DNA from: Flavobacterium sp. SUN052
GTDB taxonomy: Bacteria > Bacteroidota > Bacteroidia > Flavobacteriales > Flavobacteriaceae
Direction: 5' to 3'
Assembly (NCBI RefSeq): GCF_028867935.1
Contig: NZ_JAPQNS010000002.1
Coordinates: 620,001-684,000 of the forward strand
DNA: 64,000 nucleotides
Below, one piece after another: positions 26,301-36,003 of this stretch (position 1 is its first letter; each line of letters starts with the position of its first letter). A program made the translations under genes and the position numbers. The notes beneath the pieces were generated by a model. The model made no database searches. It was not told the origin of the DNA and saw only the letters and a list, made by a program, of their open reading frames with translations.

Positions 26301-27617
26301 ATGCTCGTACTAAACTGGCCCCATTTGGTTTACACATTGTTAAGGGCTTTCGCCTTGTCGGCCTCATCCAATCCTATTCCTGCAGTGGACCAGTCAACTC
26401 CACTTAGCGTACCCATTGGGGGAAATAGCTGGGTAATCAATCCGACTGCCGGAACGGAAACCATTACCAAAGCGGGACTTACAAACTGGTCTAGCCCAAC
26501 AGCAACCATTGACACTTACGTGCGTCTTGAGAAGACAGGCAGCCTGAACCTGTTGATAAACCTTCGGGCGCCCGATGGCAGGAGTCGGATAAAAGTCACC
26601 CTGCTTGGCCAGTCAAAAGAGATTGATGTACAAGGTGATTCACTTCGAGATTACCCCCTCGGGCAATGGACCATCTCGCAGCCGGGATACGTAAAGATTA
26701 CCCTGCATGGAGTGGGCAAAACGGGCAAGACCTTTGCCGAGGTATCCAATTTCGGTATTAGTGGGGAGTCTGTCGACGAACGAACCGCTTTTGCGCGAAC
26801 CAACGAAGGCAATTTTTTCTACTGGGGTCGGCGGGGGCCTTCAGTTCACCTGCGCTACCCGATTCCAGAAGGCGTTGAAGCCGAGTGGTTTTACAATGAA
26901 GTAACCGTACCCAAAGGCAGCGATGTGATCGGGTCGTATTACATGGCCAACGGATTTGGCGAGGGCTATTTTGGCATGCAGGTCAATTCGGCTACAGAAC
27001 GGCGTATCCTTTTTTCGGTGTGGAGCCCGTTCCAGACCGACGATCCCAAACAGATTCCCGACGATCAGAAAATCCGGCTCGACCGCAAAGGCGCGGCTGT
27101 TGTTACCAACGATTTTGGCAATGAAGGCGCTGGCGGACAAAGCTTCCTGCGTTACAACTGGCAAGCCGACCAAACGTACAAGTTTCTGCTGCACGGCTTG
27201 CCCGGCACCGACGGCTACACCACGTACACGGCCTATTTTCTGGCTCCCGATGCGGCTGGCTGGCAACTGATTGCCAGTTTCAAACGGCCCAAAACAACCA
27301 CCTACCTCAAATCGCTGTATTCATTTCTGGAAAACTTTACGCCCGAAACGGGGCATATTCAGCGCGAAGTTGAGCTCTCGAACCAATGGGTCCGTAGTAA
27401 AGAAGGCCAATGGCGGGAGCTGACCAACGTCCAGTTTACGGGTGACAACACCGCCAAAAAAGCCTACCGCATGGACTACGCAGGCGGCCTAAACCCCAAT
27501 CAACGATTTTTTCTTCGAAACTGCGGCTTCTTCGATAATTTCACTCCACTCGGCTCCCGCTTTACCAGAACTGCACAGAACCAAGCCCCGTCGATTAATT
27601 TTACAACGCTACCATGA
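26301..27617 (+). CDS. DUF5077/DUF3472 secreted protein
   Basis: 438 residues. The N-terminal half (~30-165) resembles a DUF5077-like carbohydrate-associated beta-sandwich, containing SWVINPTAGTETITK. Residues ~185-420 match DUF3472 (EWFYNEVTVPKGSDVIGSYY, MANGFGEGYFGMQVNSATER, ILFSVWSPFQTDDPKQIP). The domain pair recurs next to glycosidases in Bacteroidota but has no proven activity; a role in binding or cleaving glycans is inferred. The N-terminus is hydrophobic but a poor signal peptide. It overlaps the GH30 gene by 4 bp. Confidence 0.8.
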   Translation: MLVLNWPHLVYTLLRAFALSASSNPIPAVDQSTPLSVPIGGNSWVINPTAGTETITKAGLTNWSSPTATIDTYVRLEKTGSLNLLINLRAPDGRSRIKVTLLGQSKEIDVQGDSLRDYPLGQWTISQPGYVKITLHGVGKTGKTFAEVSNFGISGESVDERTAFARTNEGNFFYWGRRGPSVHLRYPIPEGVEAEWFYNEVTVPKGSDVIGSYYMANGFGEGYFGMQVNSATERRILFSVWSPFQTDDPKQIPDDQKIRLDRKGAAVVTNDFGNEGAGGQSFLRYNWQADQTYKFLLHGLPGTDGYTTYTAYFLAPDAAGWQLIASFKRPKTTTYLKSLYSFLENFTPETGHIQREVELSNQWVRSKEGQWRELTNVQFTGDNTAKKAYRMDYAGGLNPNQRFFLRNCGFFDNFTPLGSRFTRTAQNQAPSINFTTLP

Positions 27618-29197
27618 TGTTCCGCTTACTCCTTCTTTTTGCCCTGCTAACAACCCGTATCTGTCTGGCACAAGTGACTAAACCCGCTCCCCTTGTTATT
27701 ACGATTCAGCAAAACCAGACTTTCCAGACCATCCACAGTTTCGGTGCGTCAGACTGTTGGTCGGCGCAGTTCATTGGCCAGAATTACCCCCTGGCGAAGC
27801 GGGAGCAAATTGCTGATTGGCTGTTCAGCATGGATACCGACCAGGCAGGCAATCCTAAAGGAATCGGCTTATCGTTGTGGCGGTTCAACATTGGGGCCGG
27901 AAGCACCGAGCAGGGCGATTCGAGCGGTATCCGCAGCCCCTGGCGCCGGTCGGAGTGCTTTCAGAAACCCGACGGCTCTTACGACTGGTCGAAACAGGCT
28001 GGACAACAGTGGTTTGTGGAAGCGGCCCACCGGCGACAGGTACCCTATTTATTGGGCTTCACCAACTCGCCCCCGGTGCAGTTCACGGCCAACGGGAAAG
28101 CCTACGCATCGGGTACGTTGGGTGACTACAATTTCAACCGGCAGCGCCTGTCCGACTATGCCCGTTTTCTGGCTGATATAGCCCAGTATTTCGACAAAAA
28201 AGGCTGGCCCATGAATTACCTCAGCCCGTTCAACGAGCCACAATGGGACTGGGGCATCAAAAAAGGCCAAAAAATGGCGACCCAGGAAGGCACCCCGGCC
28301 ACTAACGCCGACATGGCCGAACTGACCCGGGCCTTGAGCAGTGAACTGATCAGCCGCAAACTCAAAACCAGGCTGACTTTGGGCGAAGCTGCACAGCTAA
28401 ACTATCTTTCTGATACTGGTACTAACCGGAGTAAAACCGGTCAGGACGATGTGATCAACGCGTTTTTCAACCCCACTAGTCCGACTCGCATTGATAATCT
28501 GCCTAATGTGGAGCGGCTGGTATGTGGCCACAGTTATTTCACAACCTCGCCTGTTCAGAAACTGCAAACTGTTCGGCAGGTGTTGGCGGAAAAGTTAACA
28601 CAAAACAAGGTTGCTTTCTGGCAGTCGGAATACTGCGTACTGGGTGATAACGAAGGTGAAATCAACGGTAGCGGACGCGATCTGGGCATGACAACTGCCT
28701 TGTACGTAGCCAAAGTAATCCACGCCGATCTGGCACTTGCCAATGCTGCATCCTGGCAATGGTGGCTGGCCCTAAGCCCTAGCAACTATAAGGACGGCCT
28801 AGTGTACGTGGAGAATGGCGGCAAGATGGGCGAGAATCCCCAGAACCAGCAGGATGGCGATGTACTTAGTTCCAAAACTATGTGGGCACTGGGTAATTAC
28901 GCCCGCTTTGTGCGCCCCGGCATGGTACGTGTAGCCGTGCAAACCGACGCCCCCCAAACTATACCCAACGCTCCTCTGGTTTCGGCCTACCGAAGCCCCA
29001 ATAAAAAGCAACTTGTTGTGGTGATGGTTAATCCCGGCGACGCCCGCACAATTGAGTTGCAAGGTCTGACCGGGAAAGCGAACCAGGCTGCGCTGTACGA
29101 AACAACCGAATCATCTGATTTGCGGAAACGTACTGCCTCGCTCAACCAACTGACACTGGCCGCCAAGTCGGTAACAACGCTTGTTGTTGAGCAGTAG
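27614..29197 (+). CDS. GH30 family glycosidase (beta-1,6-galactanase-like)
   Basis: 527 residues with a signal peptide (MMFRLLLLFALLTTRICLAQ). It opens with QTIHSFGASDCWSAQFIG, typical of the endo-beta-1,6-galactanase branch of GH30. LSLWRFNIGAGSTEQGDSS, YLLGFTNSPPVQFT and YLSPFNEPQWDW follow; the Asn-Glu in NEPQW is the acid/base. The nucleophile is probably the Glu in VAFWQSEYCVLGDNEGEING. A small beta-sandwich ends the protein (LVVVMVNPGDARTIELQG). It probably cleaves beta-1,6-linked galactan or related side chains in the periplasm. Overlap with the DUF3472 gene suggests coupling. Confidence 0.88.
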   Translation: MMFRLLLLFALLTTRICLAQVTKPAPLVITIQQNQTFQTIHSFGASDCWSAQFIGQNYPLAKREQIADWLFSMDTDQAGNPKGIGLSLWRFNIGAGSTEQGDSSGIRSPWRRSECFQKPDGSYDWSKQAGQQWFVEAAHRRQVPYLLGFTNSPPVQFTANGKAYASGTLGDYNFNRQRLSDYARFLADIAQYFDKKGWPMNYLSPFNEPQWDWGIKKGQKMATQEGTPATNADMAELTRALSSELISRKLKTRLTLGEAAQLNYLSDTGTNRSKTGQDDVINAFFNPTSPTRIDNLPNVERLVCGHSYFTTSPVQKLQTVRQVLAEKLTQNKVAFWQSEYCVLGDNEGEINGSGRDLGMTTALYVAKVIHADLALANAASWQWWLALSPSNYKDGLVYVENGGKMGENPQNQQDGDVLSSKTMWALGNYARFVRPGMVRVAVQTDAPQTIPNAPLVSAYRSPNKKQLVVVMVNPGDARTIELQGLTGKANQAALYETTESSDLRKRTASLNQLTLAAKSVTTLVVEQ

Positions 29198-29262
29198 CCT
29201 TTCTAACTGCCTGGCTTGCTTTTACCGGTTTCGGGTCTCAAAACCCCTATCTTCCCTGATAA

Positions 29263-29847
29263 TTAAGTAGTTGAATCAGGAAATGGAGCTGTTGTACACA
29301 GCAACTCTACGTTGCCTTTGATGTCCATGATAAAACCATGGATATTAATGGGCACCTCATTTTTAGCAGTCTCCGGGCTTAGCGGGTTCTGATTGGCAAC
29401 CGCACGTCTCTTTAAAAAATCAATTAGGTTGTTGGAAAGTCGCTGGGCATACCGTTTATGATCGTCAAACTCTTTCTGATAGCCATGCTCTTCGTAATCG
29501 CCCAGGTTGTCTTTTAGAAACGCTCTATAGGCACCACAATTTCGGTGTTCAAGGATGTAAATATCTTTAATCTGATGTAGCTGGATAGCCAGGTCTACGT
29601 GTTGAAACAGCCCTTTTTCCCATCCCTGATAATCGGCAATATATTTCAATTGATCATCTGGTTCAGCCGAACCAACCAATGCACCAACAGATGCACCCGC
29701 CATGATGTACTGATCATAGCGGTTAATGAGGTTCTCGTGTTCCATAAAGTGGGTAATGTTATCGAGCAGGCGCAAATCCATGCAGCTTAACAGCAATACA
29801 TTGTGAAGCGGTGCTTTATAGCCAGAGGGATAACTTCTTAAAAACAT
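29263..29847 (-). CDS. Beta-carbonic-anhydrase-like protein
   Basis: About 194 residues starting at MFLRSYPSGYKAPLHNVLLLSCMDLRLLDN. A longer frame exists upstream but adds unlikely sequence. C-M-D-L-R and H-R-N-C supply the Cys, Asp-Arg and His-x-x-Cys pattern of beta-class carbonic anhydrases, which hydrate CO2 at a zinc site. The family members closest in style are cytosolic and of uncertain activity. The C-terminal segment (NIHGFIMDIKGNVELLC) is the usual last strand. No transporter is adjacent. Confidence 0.75.
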   Translation of the reverse strand: MFLRSYPSGYKAPLHNVLLLSCMDLRLLDNITHFMEHENLINRYDQYIMAGASVGALVGSAEPDDQLKYIADYQGWEKGLFQHVDLAIQLHQIKDIYILEHRNCGAYRAFLKDNLGDYEEHGYQKEFDDHKRYAQRLSNNLIDFLKRRAVANQNPLSPETAKNEVPINIHGFIMDIKGNVELLCTTAPFPDSTT

Positions 29848-29952
29848 TGTTATTGAATTTGGTACTGTTATCTCTAACCCACCATTGCACTTGCTTGTTT
29901 GTAGCCCATAGCTAACGGGAACAGTGGTAGCTATGGGCATCGAGGTGAACTC

Positions 29953-30537
29953 TCAATGAGTGCTCTCTTCCTCCTGCAATTTTTTTTGTAATGTCTCCAG
30001 TTCTCGTTTTTTGCCTTTGTAAATGTTGTGCTCCCAGCCACTGGCCCCGTAAACAACCACAAAAAAGACTAGTAAACTCAGTGCCTGCCATATTGATTTC
30101 CCGCCTTCCCAAACACCTAACACGCTAAAGGCGCAGATAGGAATCATATTCCAGCGCATCAGGCGGGAAAGCCGGACCTGGTAGGTGGCAATGGAGATCG
30201 CATGAGTCAACTCGCCCAGCATAGACCGATCAACAAACACATTTTCTCTTTTCAATCGTTGAGTTCTATCGATCAGGCTATACAAGCCAGTAGCCAACAT
30301 CCAGCCAGCCAGCAAATACATGGATAAATTGGCTGAATGGTTCACGAAATTGAGTACAAATATGAAAAAGCCACCTCCCGTATAGACATAGGTCAGGAGC
30401 AGTTCACTGATTCGGGTGATATGATGTACCTGGCTCTTTTTGGTTAGAATATGCTTTTTTAAGGCATTTTGGTCAATAACCCAGAGTGGCTCCTTAGTCT
30501 GGGAATCCCAGATTTTTTGCAGTTCGTCAAATTCCAT
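29953..30537 (-). CDS. Inner-membrane protein paired with the sigma factor
   Basis: 194 residues. The N-terminus is cytoplasmic (MEFDELQKIWDSQTKEPLWV), followed by two hydrophobic segments (~50-90), a loop, and two more (~130-170). A charged coiled C-terminal tail ends in EEES. Its start overlaps the sigma-factor stop by 11 bp. Small genes in this place often encode anti-sigma factors or accessory membrane regulators. The role is inferred from position only, as I do not recognise the family. Confidence 0.7.
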   Translation of the reverse strand: MEFDELQKIWDSQTKEPLWVIDQNALKKHILTKKSQVHHITRISELLLTYVYTGGGFFIFVLNFVNHSANLSMYLLAGWMLATGLYSLIDRTQRLKRENVFVDRSMLGELTHAISIATYQVRLSRLMRWNMIPICAFSVLGVWEGGKSIWQALSLLVFFVVVYGASGWEHNIYKGKKRELETLQKKLQEEESTH

Positions 30538-31039
30538 AATAATCCTGTTGTTTTGCTCTAGTGCTTAGCAGTTTTTTGATTCGATTGATTTTCACGCCAA
30601 CATTTGATTCCGAGATACCGAGTATAGAAGCCATTTCTTTGTAGCTAAACCCATCCAGCAACAGTAAGGAAAGGGAACGATCAATTTCGTCGAGCTTATG
30701 AATTTCCTCATAGAGCCAGGTGAGTCGTTCATCGACTTCGATGACAGATTCACATAAAACAGCCTGTAGATGGTCAATCGGCTGGTTGTCCTGGGTGTGT
30801 TTGCGTTCTTTATTAACCCACTTAATGGCCGTATTCAGTGCCACCCGATAGATGAAGGTAGTGCTGGAAGACTGCTGCCTGAATTTTGGAATCGAATGCC
30901 AGACCTGAATAATGATCTCCTGGAACAGATCATCCTGCTCCATAGGCGTTTGTGCGTAAGATCGTACTACTTTAAAGAGTAGTGTTTTATAGTTGGCAAG
31001 CCACTTGTCAAATATATTGTTCTGTTCCAGCTCACTCAT
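30527..31039 (-). CDS. ECF-type RNA polymerase sigma factor
   Basis: 170 residues. Region 2 contains QDDLFQEIIIQVWHSIPKFR and FIYRVALNTAIKW. Region 4 has LLLDGFSYKEMASILGISESNVGVKINRIKK, the helix-turn-helix that reads the -35 element. Architecture and length match group 4 sigma factors. It is paired with the membrane protein that follows, probably its regulator. Targets cannot be read. The gene diverges from the GH43 gene across 221 bp, so it might control its neighbour. Confidence 0.9.
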   Translation of the reverse strand: MSELEQNNIFDKWLANYKTLLFKVVRSYAQTPMEQDDLFQEIIIQVWHSIPKFRQQSSSTTFIYRVALNTAIKWVNKERKHTQDNQPIDHLQAVLCESVIEVDERLTWLYEEIHKLDEIDRSLSLLLLDGFSYKEMASILGISESNVGVKINRIKKLLSTRAKQQDYYGI

Positions 31040-31260
31040 GTTACCAGGAATTTACACCATTAGTACTGGTCATGGCGTGAAATCTTACAAGTGCCCCAAC
31101 TATTTTGGATAATTTTACAGGACGTGACCCAAAAGCATACTCAGGGCCGTCCCGGTTGAGTAATAGTGTCCCCTGCCGTTCTCATCAGAAACCTCTGGTT
31201 GGCAGGTAGAGGACGTGCAGTTTCGTTTAACAGATAAAAGAGTACTTGTAACCCGACGAA

Positions 31261-32244
31261 ATGAAAATAATTCTTATCTATTCTATCCTTTTACTCGCTG
31301 CATTACAGGCATCAGCACAGGCAAAGCGAGAGATTTTTTTTGCTGATGTGACCATATATGTTGAGGGCGGCAAGTACTACCTGACTGGGTCAAAAGGCGG
31401 GGGCAGCGGGCCGCAGGGATTTGCCTTTTTAGAATCAAAAGACCTGAAAACATGGGCAGTGCCTGCTAAGTCAGCAGATTCGCTGGGCACGATCTTGACC
31501 AAAGGCGACCACACCTTTGGTACCAAGGGCTTCTGGGCGCCACAAATCTTTAAAAATAAGGGCACTTATTACCTGACCTATACGGCCGATGAACAAACCG
31601 TATTGGCTGAGTCAAAGTCGTTGTTGGGCCCATACCGGCAAAAAGAAGTGGGACCGATTGATGGGTCTGAGAAGAATATTGACTCCTATATTTTCAAGGA
31701 TACCGATGGAAAATATTACCTCTATTGTGTCCGGTTCAATAAAGGCAATTACCTGCACGTGGCCGAGTTCGACCTGAAAACCGGGAAGATAAAGCCCGAA
31801 ACGCTGAAACGATGTTTTGACCAGACAGAGCCTTGGGAGGCAACGCCTAATTACAAGTCAGCCCCCATTATGGAGGGGCCCACCGTTATAAAATTGAAGA
31901 ATAAATATTACCTATTTTATTCAGCCAACCATTTCCAGAACATCGATTATGCTATTGGTTATGCTGTGGCCGATTCACCCTACGGCCCCTGGGTAAAATT
32001 TAAAAATAACCCTATCATTCATCGGTCTATAGTTGGTGAGAACGGATCAGGCCACGGTGACCTGTTCGAAGGGCTAGACAAGCAGTTGTATTACGTATAC
32101 CACATTCACAACTCATCAGAGAAAGTAGGCCCCCGCCGAACCCGCATAGTGCCGATGGTAAAACAGTGGGATGAAAAGGCTGGTGTGTACACGTTCAGTG
32201 TAAAAGGGCAGGAAGTAATTGTACCTGTACTTGCCGAAAAATAA
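31261..32244 (+). CDS. GH43 family glycosidase
   Basis: 327 residues with a signal peptide (cleavage near SAQA). A five-bladed propeller is expected. The catalytic triad is visible as FADVTIYV (base Asp), NIDSYIFKD (Asp that tunes pKa) and IMEGPTVIK (acid Glu). TKGFWAPQIFKNKGTYYLTY is also typical. It hydrolyses arabinose- or xylose-containing glycans, or galactan, in the periplasm; the exact linkage is unknown. It is followed 24 bp later by an acyltransferase. Confidence 0.9.
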   Translation: MKIILIYSILLLAALQASAQAKREIFFADVTIYVEGGKYYLTGSKGGGSGPQGFAFLESKDLKTWAVPAKSADSLGTILTKGDHTFGTKGFWAPQIFKNKGTYYLTYTADEQTVLAESKSLLGPYRQKEVGPIDGSEKNIDSYIFKDTDGKYYLYCVRFNKGNYLHVAEFDLKTGKIKPETLKRCFDQTEPWEATPNYKSAPIMEGPTVIKLKNKYYLFYSANHFQNIDYAIGYAVADSPYGPWVKFKNNPIIHRSIVGENGSGHGDLFEGLDKQLYYVYHIHNSSEKVGPRRTRIVPMVKQWDEKAGVYTFSVKGQEVIVPVLAEK

Positions 32245-32267
32245 GGGTACTAAATTTCCTGCGGTTA

Positions 32268-33380
32268 ATGAACAATAACGAACTTGGCACAAAGCCGCAT
32301 TATCAACTATTAGATGGCCTTCGGGGGGTAGCAGCCATTATTGTGGTATTCTTTCACCTGACCGAGCCACTGGCCAGCAGCCACCTCGACAATGTGGTGA
32401 ATCATGGGTACCTGGCCGTTGATTTTTTCTTTCTCCTTTCCGGCTTTGTCATTGGGTATGCCTACGACGACAGATGGAACAAATTAACCATCGCTGGTTT
32501 TTTCCGTCGCCGGTTCGAGCGACTGCAACCGCTCGTTGTCTTGGGTATGACGCTCGGAGCTATCGGCTTTTACTTTACCGACTCAACGGTATGGCCCCTT
32601 ATTCATACCGTTCCTGTATGGAAGCTGCTTGTTGTTATGCTGGTAGGCTATACGCTGATCCCCCTACCCCTTTCAATGGACATACGCGGATGGCAGGAAA
32701 TGCATCCGCTCAATAGCGTTGGCTGGTCCTTATTTTTTGAGTATATCGTTAATCTTCTTTACGCACTGGGGCTACGGAAATTATCCAACAAAGCGTTGGC
32801 TTGTTTTGTCGTATTGGCTGGTGCCGTGCTTTTGCATTTTGCGGTTACTAACCCCAACGGAGACGTTACTGGTGGCTGGACGCTCAATGCTGAACACATG
32901 CGCATCGGGATGATTCGCAGCTTACTCCCATTTTTTGCCGGTTTGCTTTTATCGCGGGTATCGAGGCCGGCCTCCATCAAAAATGCATTCGTCTGGTGTA
33001 GCCTGCTGGTTGCGGTAGTTTTGTTTATGCCAAGAGTAGGCGGTGCAAACCATCTCTGGATGAATGGTTTGTACGAGGCGTTTTGCATCATCCTGGTCTT
33101 TCCACTCATTGTCTATATCGGTGCCAATGGTGTGGTGAGTACTCAAACGGAAGAGAAGATTTGTCAGTTTCTGGGCAATCTTTCTTATCCCCTGTACATG
33201 ACCCATTATGTGCTGGTCTATTTTTACGTAGCCTGGGTGAGCAACCACAAGGGCATCACCTTATGGCAGGCTTGGCCCTATGCGCTGCTCACCTTTTCAG
33301 GCGCTATCGTGTTGGCTTACGCCAGTTTACGGTTGTACGATGAACCAGTAAGAGCCTGGTTGCGAAAAAAGCTGAAGTAG
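32268..33380 (+). CDS. Acyltransferase 3 family membrane protein
   Basis: 370 residues with about ten membrane segments. It shows the family start YQLLDGLRGVAAIIVVFFHL with the catalytic His, FFLLSGFVIGYAYDDRW, and RRRFERLQPL. The family transfers acetyl or other acyl groups to extracytoplasmic sugars such as exopolysaccharide or lipid carriers. Spacing of 24 bp suggests co-transcription with the GH43 gene. The acceptor is unknown. Confidence 0.9.
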   Translation: MNNNELGTKPHYQLLDGLRGVAAIIVVFFHLTEPLASSHLDNVVNHGYLAVDFFFLLSGFVIGYAYDDRWNKLTIAGFFRRRFERLQPLVVLGMTLGAIGFYFTDSTVWPLIHTVPVWKLLVVMLVGYTLIPLPLSMDIRGWQEMHPLNSVGWSLFFEYIVNLLYALGLRKLSNKALACFVVLAGAVLLHFAVTNPNGDVTGGWTLNAEHMRIGMIRSLLPFFAGLLLSRVSRPASIKNAFVWCSLLVAVVLFMPRVGGANHLWMNGLYEAFCIILVFPLIVYIGANGVVSTQTEEKICQFLGNLSYPLYMTHYVLVYFYVAWVSNHKGITLWQAWPYALLTFSGAIVLAYASLRLYDEPVRAWLRKKLK

Positions 33381-33461
33381 CGAACATGAACGGTCAAATG
33401 ATGACCATGCAACGGCAAGATTACCAAAGTGGAGTTGTTAACGGGGACGTTTAATGGTTTA

Positions 33462-35942
33462 TCACTCGTATTGGAGCAGGGTTGATGCCTCGCAGGCTTT
33501 GTCGGCTTTAAACCGTACCCAACGCGCCTGGAAATCGGCGGGAAACGTATACCGAACGGTTTGGCCCGGCGCTACCGTAAACGTCTTGTACGGCATCCAG
33601 ACGCCCGTACCCACCGGGTCTGCTTCCAGCGTAATCGTAACGGGTGTCGCTGCCCGGTGCGAAAGCTGCAAACTCCGCTTGTCGTAGAAACCAATCAAAT
33701 ACGGATCAGAAGGGGTGTTGGCTGTCACAGCCGTATTTTTCCAGGGGCCACCGTGCCCGGTTGGTTTACCCAGTTTCCACAGATCGTCAATAGAGCCCGC
33801 CCATACGGCCGCTTTTTTATCGTCCGACACAATGATATGCTCGTTCTTAGCGGCCGCGGCCAGGTCGATACCCGTCATCAGCAGCAGCCCGCGATACGAC
33901 GCATAATCGTTGATGCGCAGGTTGTGCGACGACACCGGCCTGATTTTAGCGTAACCATCGGCGTTCTCGGCGGGCAGTTCGTAGAAGGTACCGTGACAGT
34001 TGAACAGATCCCGCTCTGTAGCCACTTCGCGGCAGATGCGCAACGTTGCCCCATTGGTCAGGTTCGTGTATGCGTCGTTGCCCAGCGGCAGCCGCCAGCG
34101 TCGCCCTTTATCGTCGACCACTAATACACTAGCCTCGTCGATCGTTACGGCTTTCTGTGGAATAGCGAATTTAGTTTTGATAAAGGTCTGCATCTCAGCG
34201 TCTTCTTTGCGCACCAGTTGCATGTTGCTGTTCAGTTCGTAGTAGCCCACATCGGTCGGCTGAAGGCCGTTGTACGCGGTGGCAGCCAGGCCCAGCGTCC
34301 GGCGGTCTTTACCCAATCCGTACAGCATACCGCCCGAGGGATTCGCCGACGATAGCTTGCTCAGGCCCGTAAACAGCGGGGTGGCCGAGGTGCTTCGCGC
34401 ATCGTTGGCTGCATATGAAAAGTGAACCGACAGCGTGGCGGCCTTGCTCGACTTTACCCGAATCCATTCGCCCGACGCGTTCGTAGCAAAGGGAACATGA
34501 GCGGCACCTTTGCCAGCAACGGTCATTGTTTGCAAACTCGTCCAGTTGCCGTTACCTGCTTTATCGACCTCGAACGTAATCACGGTTTCCCCATCGCCCT
34601 TGTTTTGCACCCAGGCCGACCGGTTGGCCCAGCCCGCAAAAAGAAACGGTTCCGACGGTTCGCCCGCTTTCACCGCTTCGTTGAGCCAAACAGCTCCTTC
34701 GGCGGTGTTGGGACCGAGTTGATCAGGCACAGTGATGGGCGCGAACCACAGATTGGAGTTCGATTGGCCGGGGCCTTCGATGTTGCCTTTGGCTTTGCGT
34801 TTGTTCAGGAATTCCTTCTGCGCCGAATCGTCGCAACCAAACACCAGTTGATCGTTCCAGCGGGCGTAATCGCCGATTACTTTCAGATACGCCGACCGGG
34901 GCCGGATACCGGCCGCACTTGAGGCTGTAAACGACCCGGGAAACTGCCAGAACAACCCGTGCATCGTCATCAGATAATCAGGTTGTTGCGCAGTCCCCAC
35001 ATCCCGAATGCGGGGCCATTCGGTGTTCCAGCCGTGAGCTCCGTCGTAGCTGTGGCTGGCTTTGGGCAAACGAAAAAACTGCCAGCCAGTTGCCTTGTCG
35101 CGAACACCCAGCAAGACCGATTTATGATCCCAGCCCGTAGCCCAGATCGGGTCGGTGTCGGGGTTTTTGTTGCCGTAAATACCACCCGGTCCGGTCACTT
35201 CCACGAACTGATTTCGGCGAACGACAGTCCAGCTTTTACCATTCCACTCCGACAGTGAACCCGCGTCAATATCAAACTGTACGAGTGCTTTGGGCCCCGG
35301 TTCGCCATTATTGGAGTAAACCATCACGCCTTGCCCCGAATAAACCCCTTTGCCGTGGGCACCGGGCAACAGCGACGACGGCTGATTACTTGTTTCGTCC
35401 TCGCCCTTCTCGTGTTTCACGTTCCCATCCTCATATAGTTTGGTTGAGGCCAAAGTTGTTACATCCACGTCGTAAAAGCCCTCTTCCATTGTGCCGTAGT
35501 AGATTTTTCGGGTCGGATCGGTGAGGTGACGGGCATTGCCAGTATGGCGGCCCGGCATGGTTTTGTAGGGCATCACCCGCACATTGGCCTTGCTGTCGAT
35601 GGCGTACGGGCCAATGAACAACTGGTTGCTTTCGGGATGGATCATCCGGTTGGCGGGGGTCCCACCAATACTTTCCGAGCGGACAATCTGCCGTAGATCC
35701 GGGGTGATTTCGTACAGTTTATCCGAGGAGCCAAAGGGCAAATGCGGGCCATACGTCACCACCCACAGTTTACCCGCCCAGGGAACTACGGCCCCGGTAC
35801 CACATTCACCCTCGTTGTTGTACATGGCCAGGTGCGGAAAGATGCCGCTGTACGACGGCCACTTTTTTTGCTGAGCCATCCCTGACTGGGTAAGCAACAT
35901 TCCCCACCCAAGCAGACAGGCCGAAAGAATTCGTTTTTTCAT
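33462..35942 (-). CDS. Large secreted protein of unknown function with duplicated beta domain
   Basis: 826 residues with a signal peptide (MKKRILSACLLGWGMLLTQS). The N-terminal ~400 residues look like a beta-propeller (many short hydrophobic strands, YEITPDLRQIVRSESIGG, KIYYGTMEEGFYDVDV). Two similar ~80-residue beta-sandwich modules follow, at ~429-515 and ~744-826. Each starts PS[ED]P[FY]L and holds a V/T-I-T-[FL]-E-[VA]-D strand and a WIRVKSSKA / WVRFKADKA strand. Between them lies another propeller-like stretch. It is downstream of susC and susD on the same strand (62 bp after susD), so it may be a surface glycan-binding or lyase-like component. The family is not recognised. Confidence 0.7.
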   Translation of the reverse strand: MKKRILSACLLGWGMLLTQSGMAQQKKWPSYSGIFPHLAMYNNEGECGTGAVVPWAGKLWVVTYGPHLPFGSSDKLYEITPDLRQIVRSESIGGTPANRMIHPESNQLFIGPYAIDSKANVRVMPYKTMPGRHTGNARHLTDPTRKIYYGTMEEGFYDVDVTTLASTKLYEDGNVKHEKGEDETSNQPSSLLPGAHGKGVYSGQGVMVYSNNGEPGPKALVQFDIDAGSLSEWNGKSWTVVRRNQFVEVTGPGGIYGNKNPDTDPIWATGWDHKSVLLGVRDKATGWQFFRLPKASHSYDGAHGWNTEWPRIRDVGTAQQPDYLMTMHGLFWQFPGSFTASSAAGIRPRSAYLKVIGDYARWNDQLVFGCDDSAQKEFLNKRKAKGNIEGPGQSNSNLWFAPITVPDQLGPNTAEGAVWLNEAVKAGEPSEPFLFAGWANRSAWVQNKGDGETVITFEVDKAGNGNWTSLQTMTVAGKGAAHVPFATNASGEWIRVKSSKAATLSVHFSYAANDARSTSATPLFTGLSKLSSANPSGGMLYGLGKDRRTLGLAATAYNGLQPTDVGYYELNSNMQLVRKEDAEMQTFIKTKFAIPQKAVTIDEASVLVVDDKGRRWRLPLGNDAYTNLTNGATLRICREVATERDLFNCHGTFYELPAENADGYAKIRPVSSHNLRINDYASYRGLLLMTGIDLAAAAKNEHIIVSDDKKAAVWAGSIDDLWKLGKPTGHGGPWKNTAVTANTPSDPYLIGFYDKRSLQLSHRAATPVTITLEADPVGTGVWMPYKTFTVAPGQTVRYTFPADFQARWVRFKADKACEASTLLQYE

Positions 35943-36003
35943 TGAAACAATTAATTACTTAAAAATAGACTGTATTCCAGCACATTACGCAATCCCATAC
36001 AAC

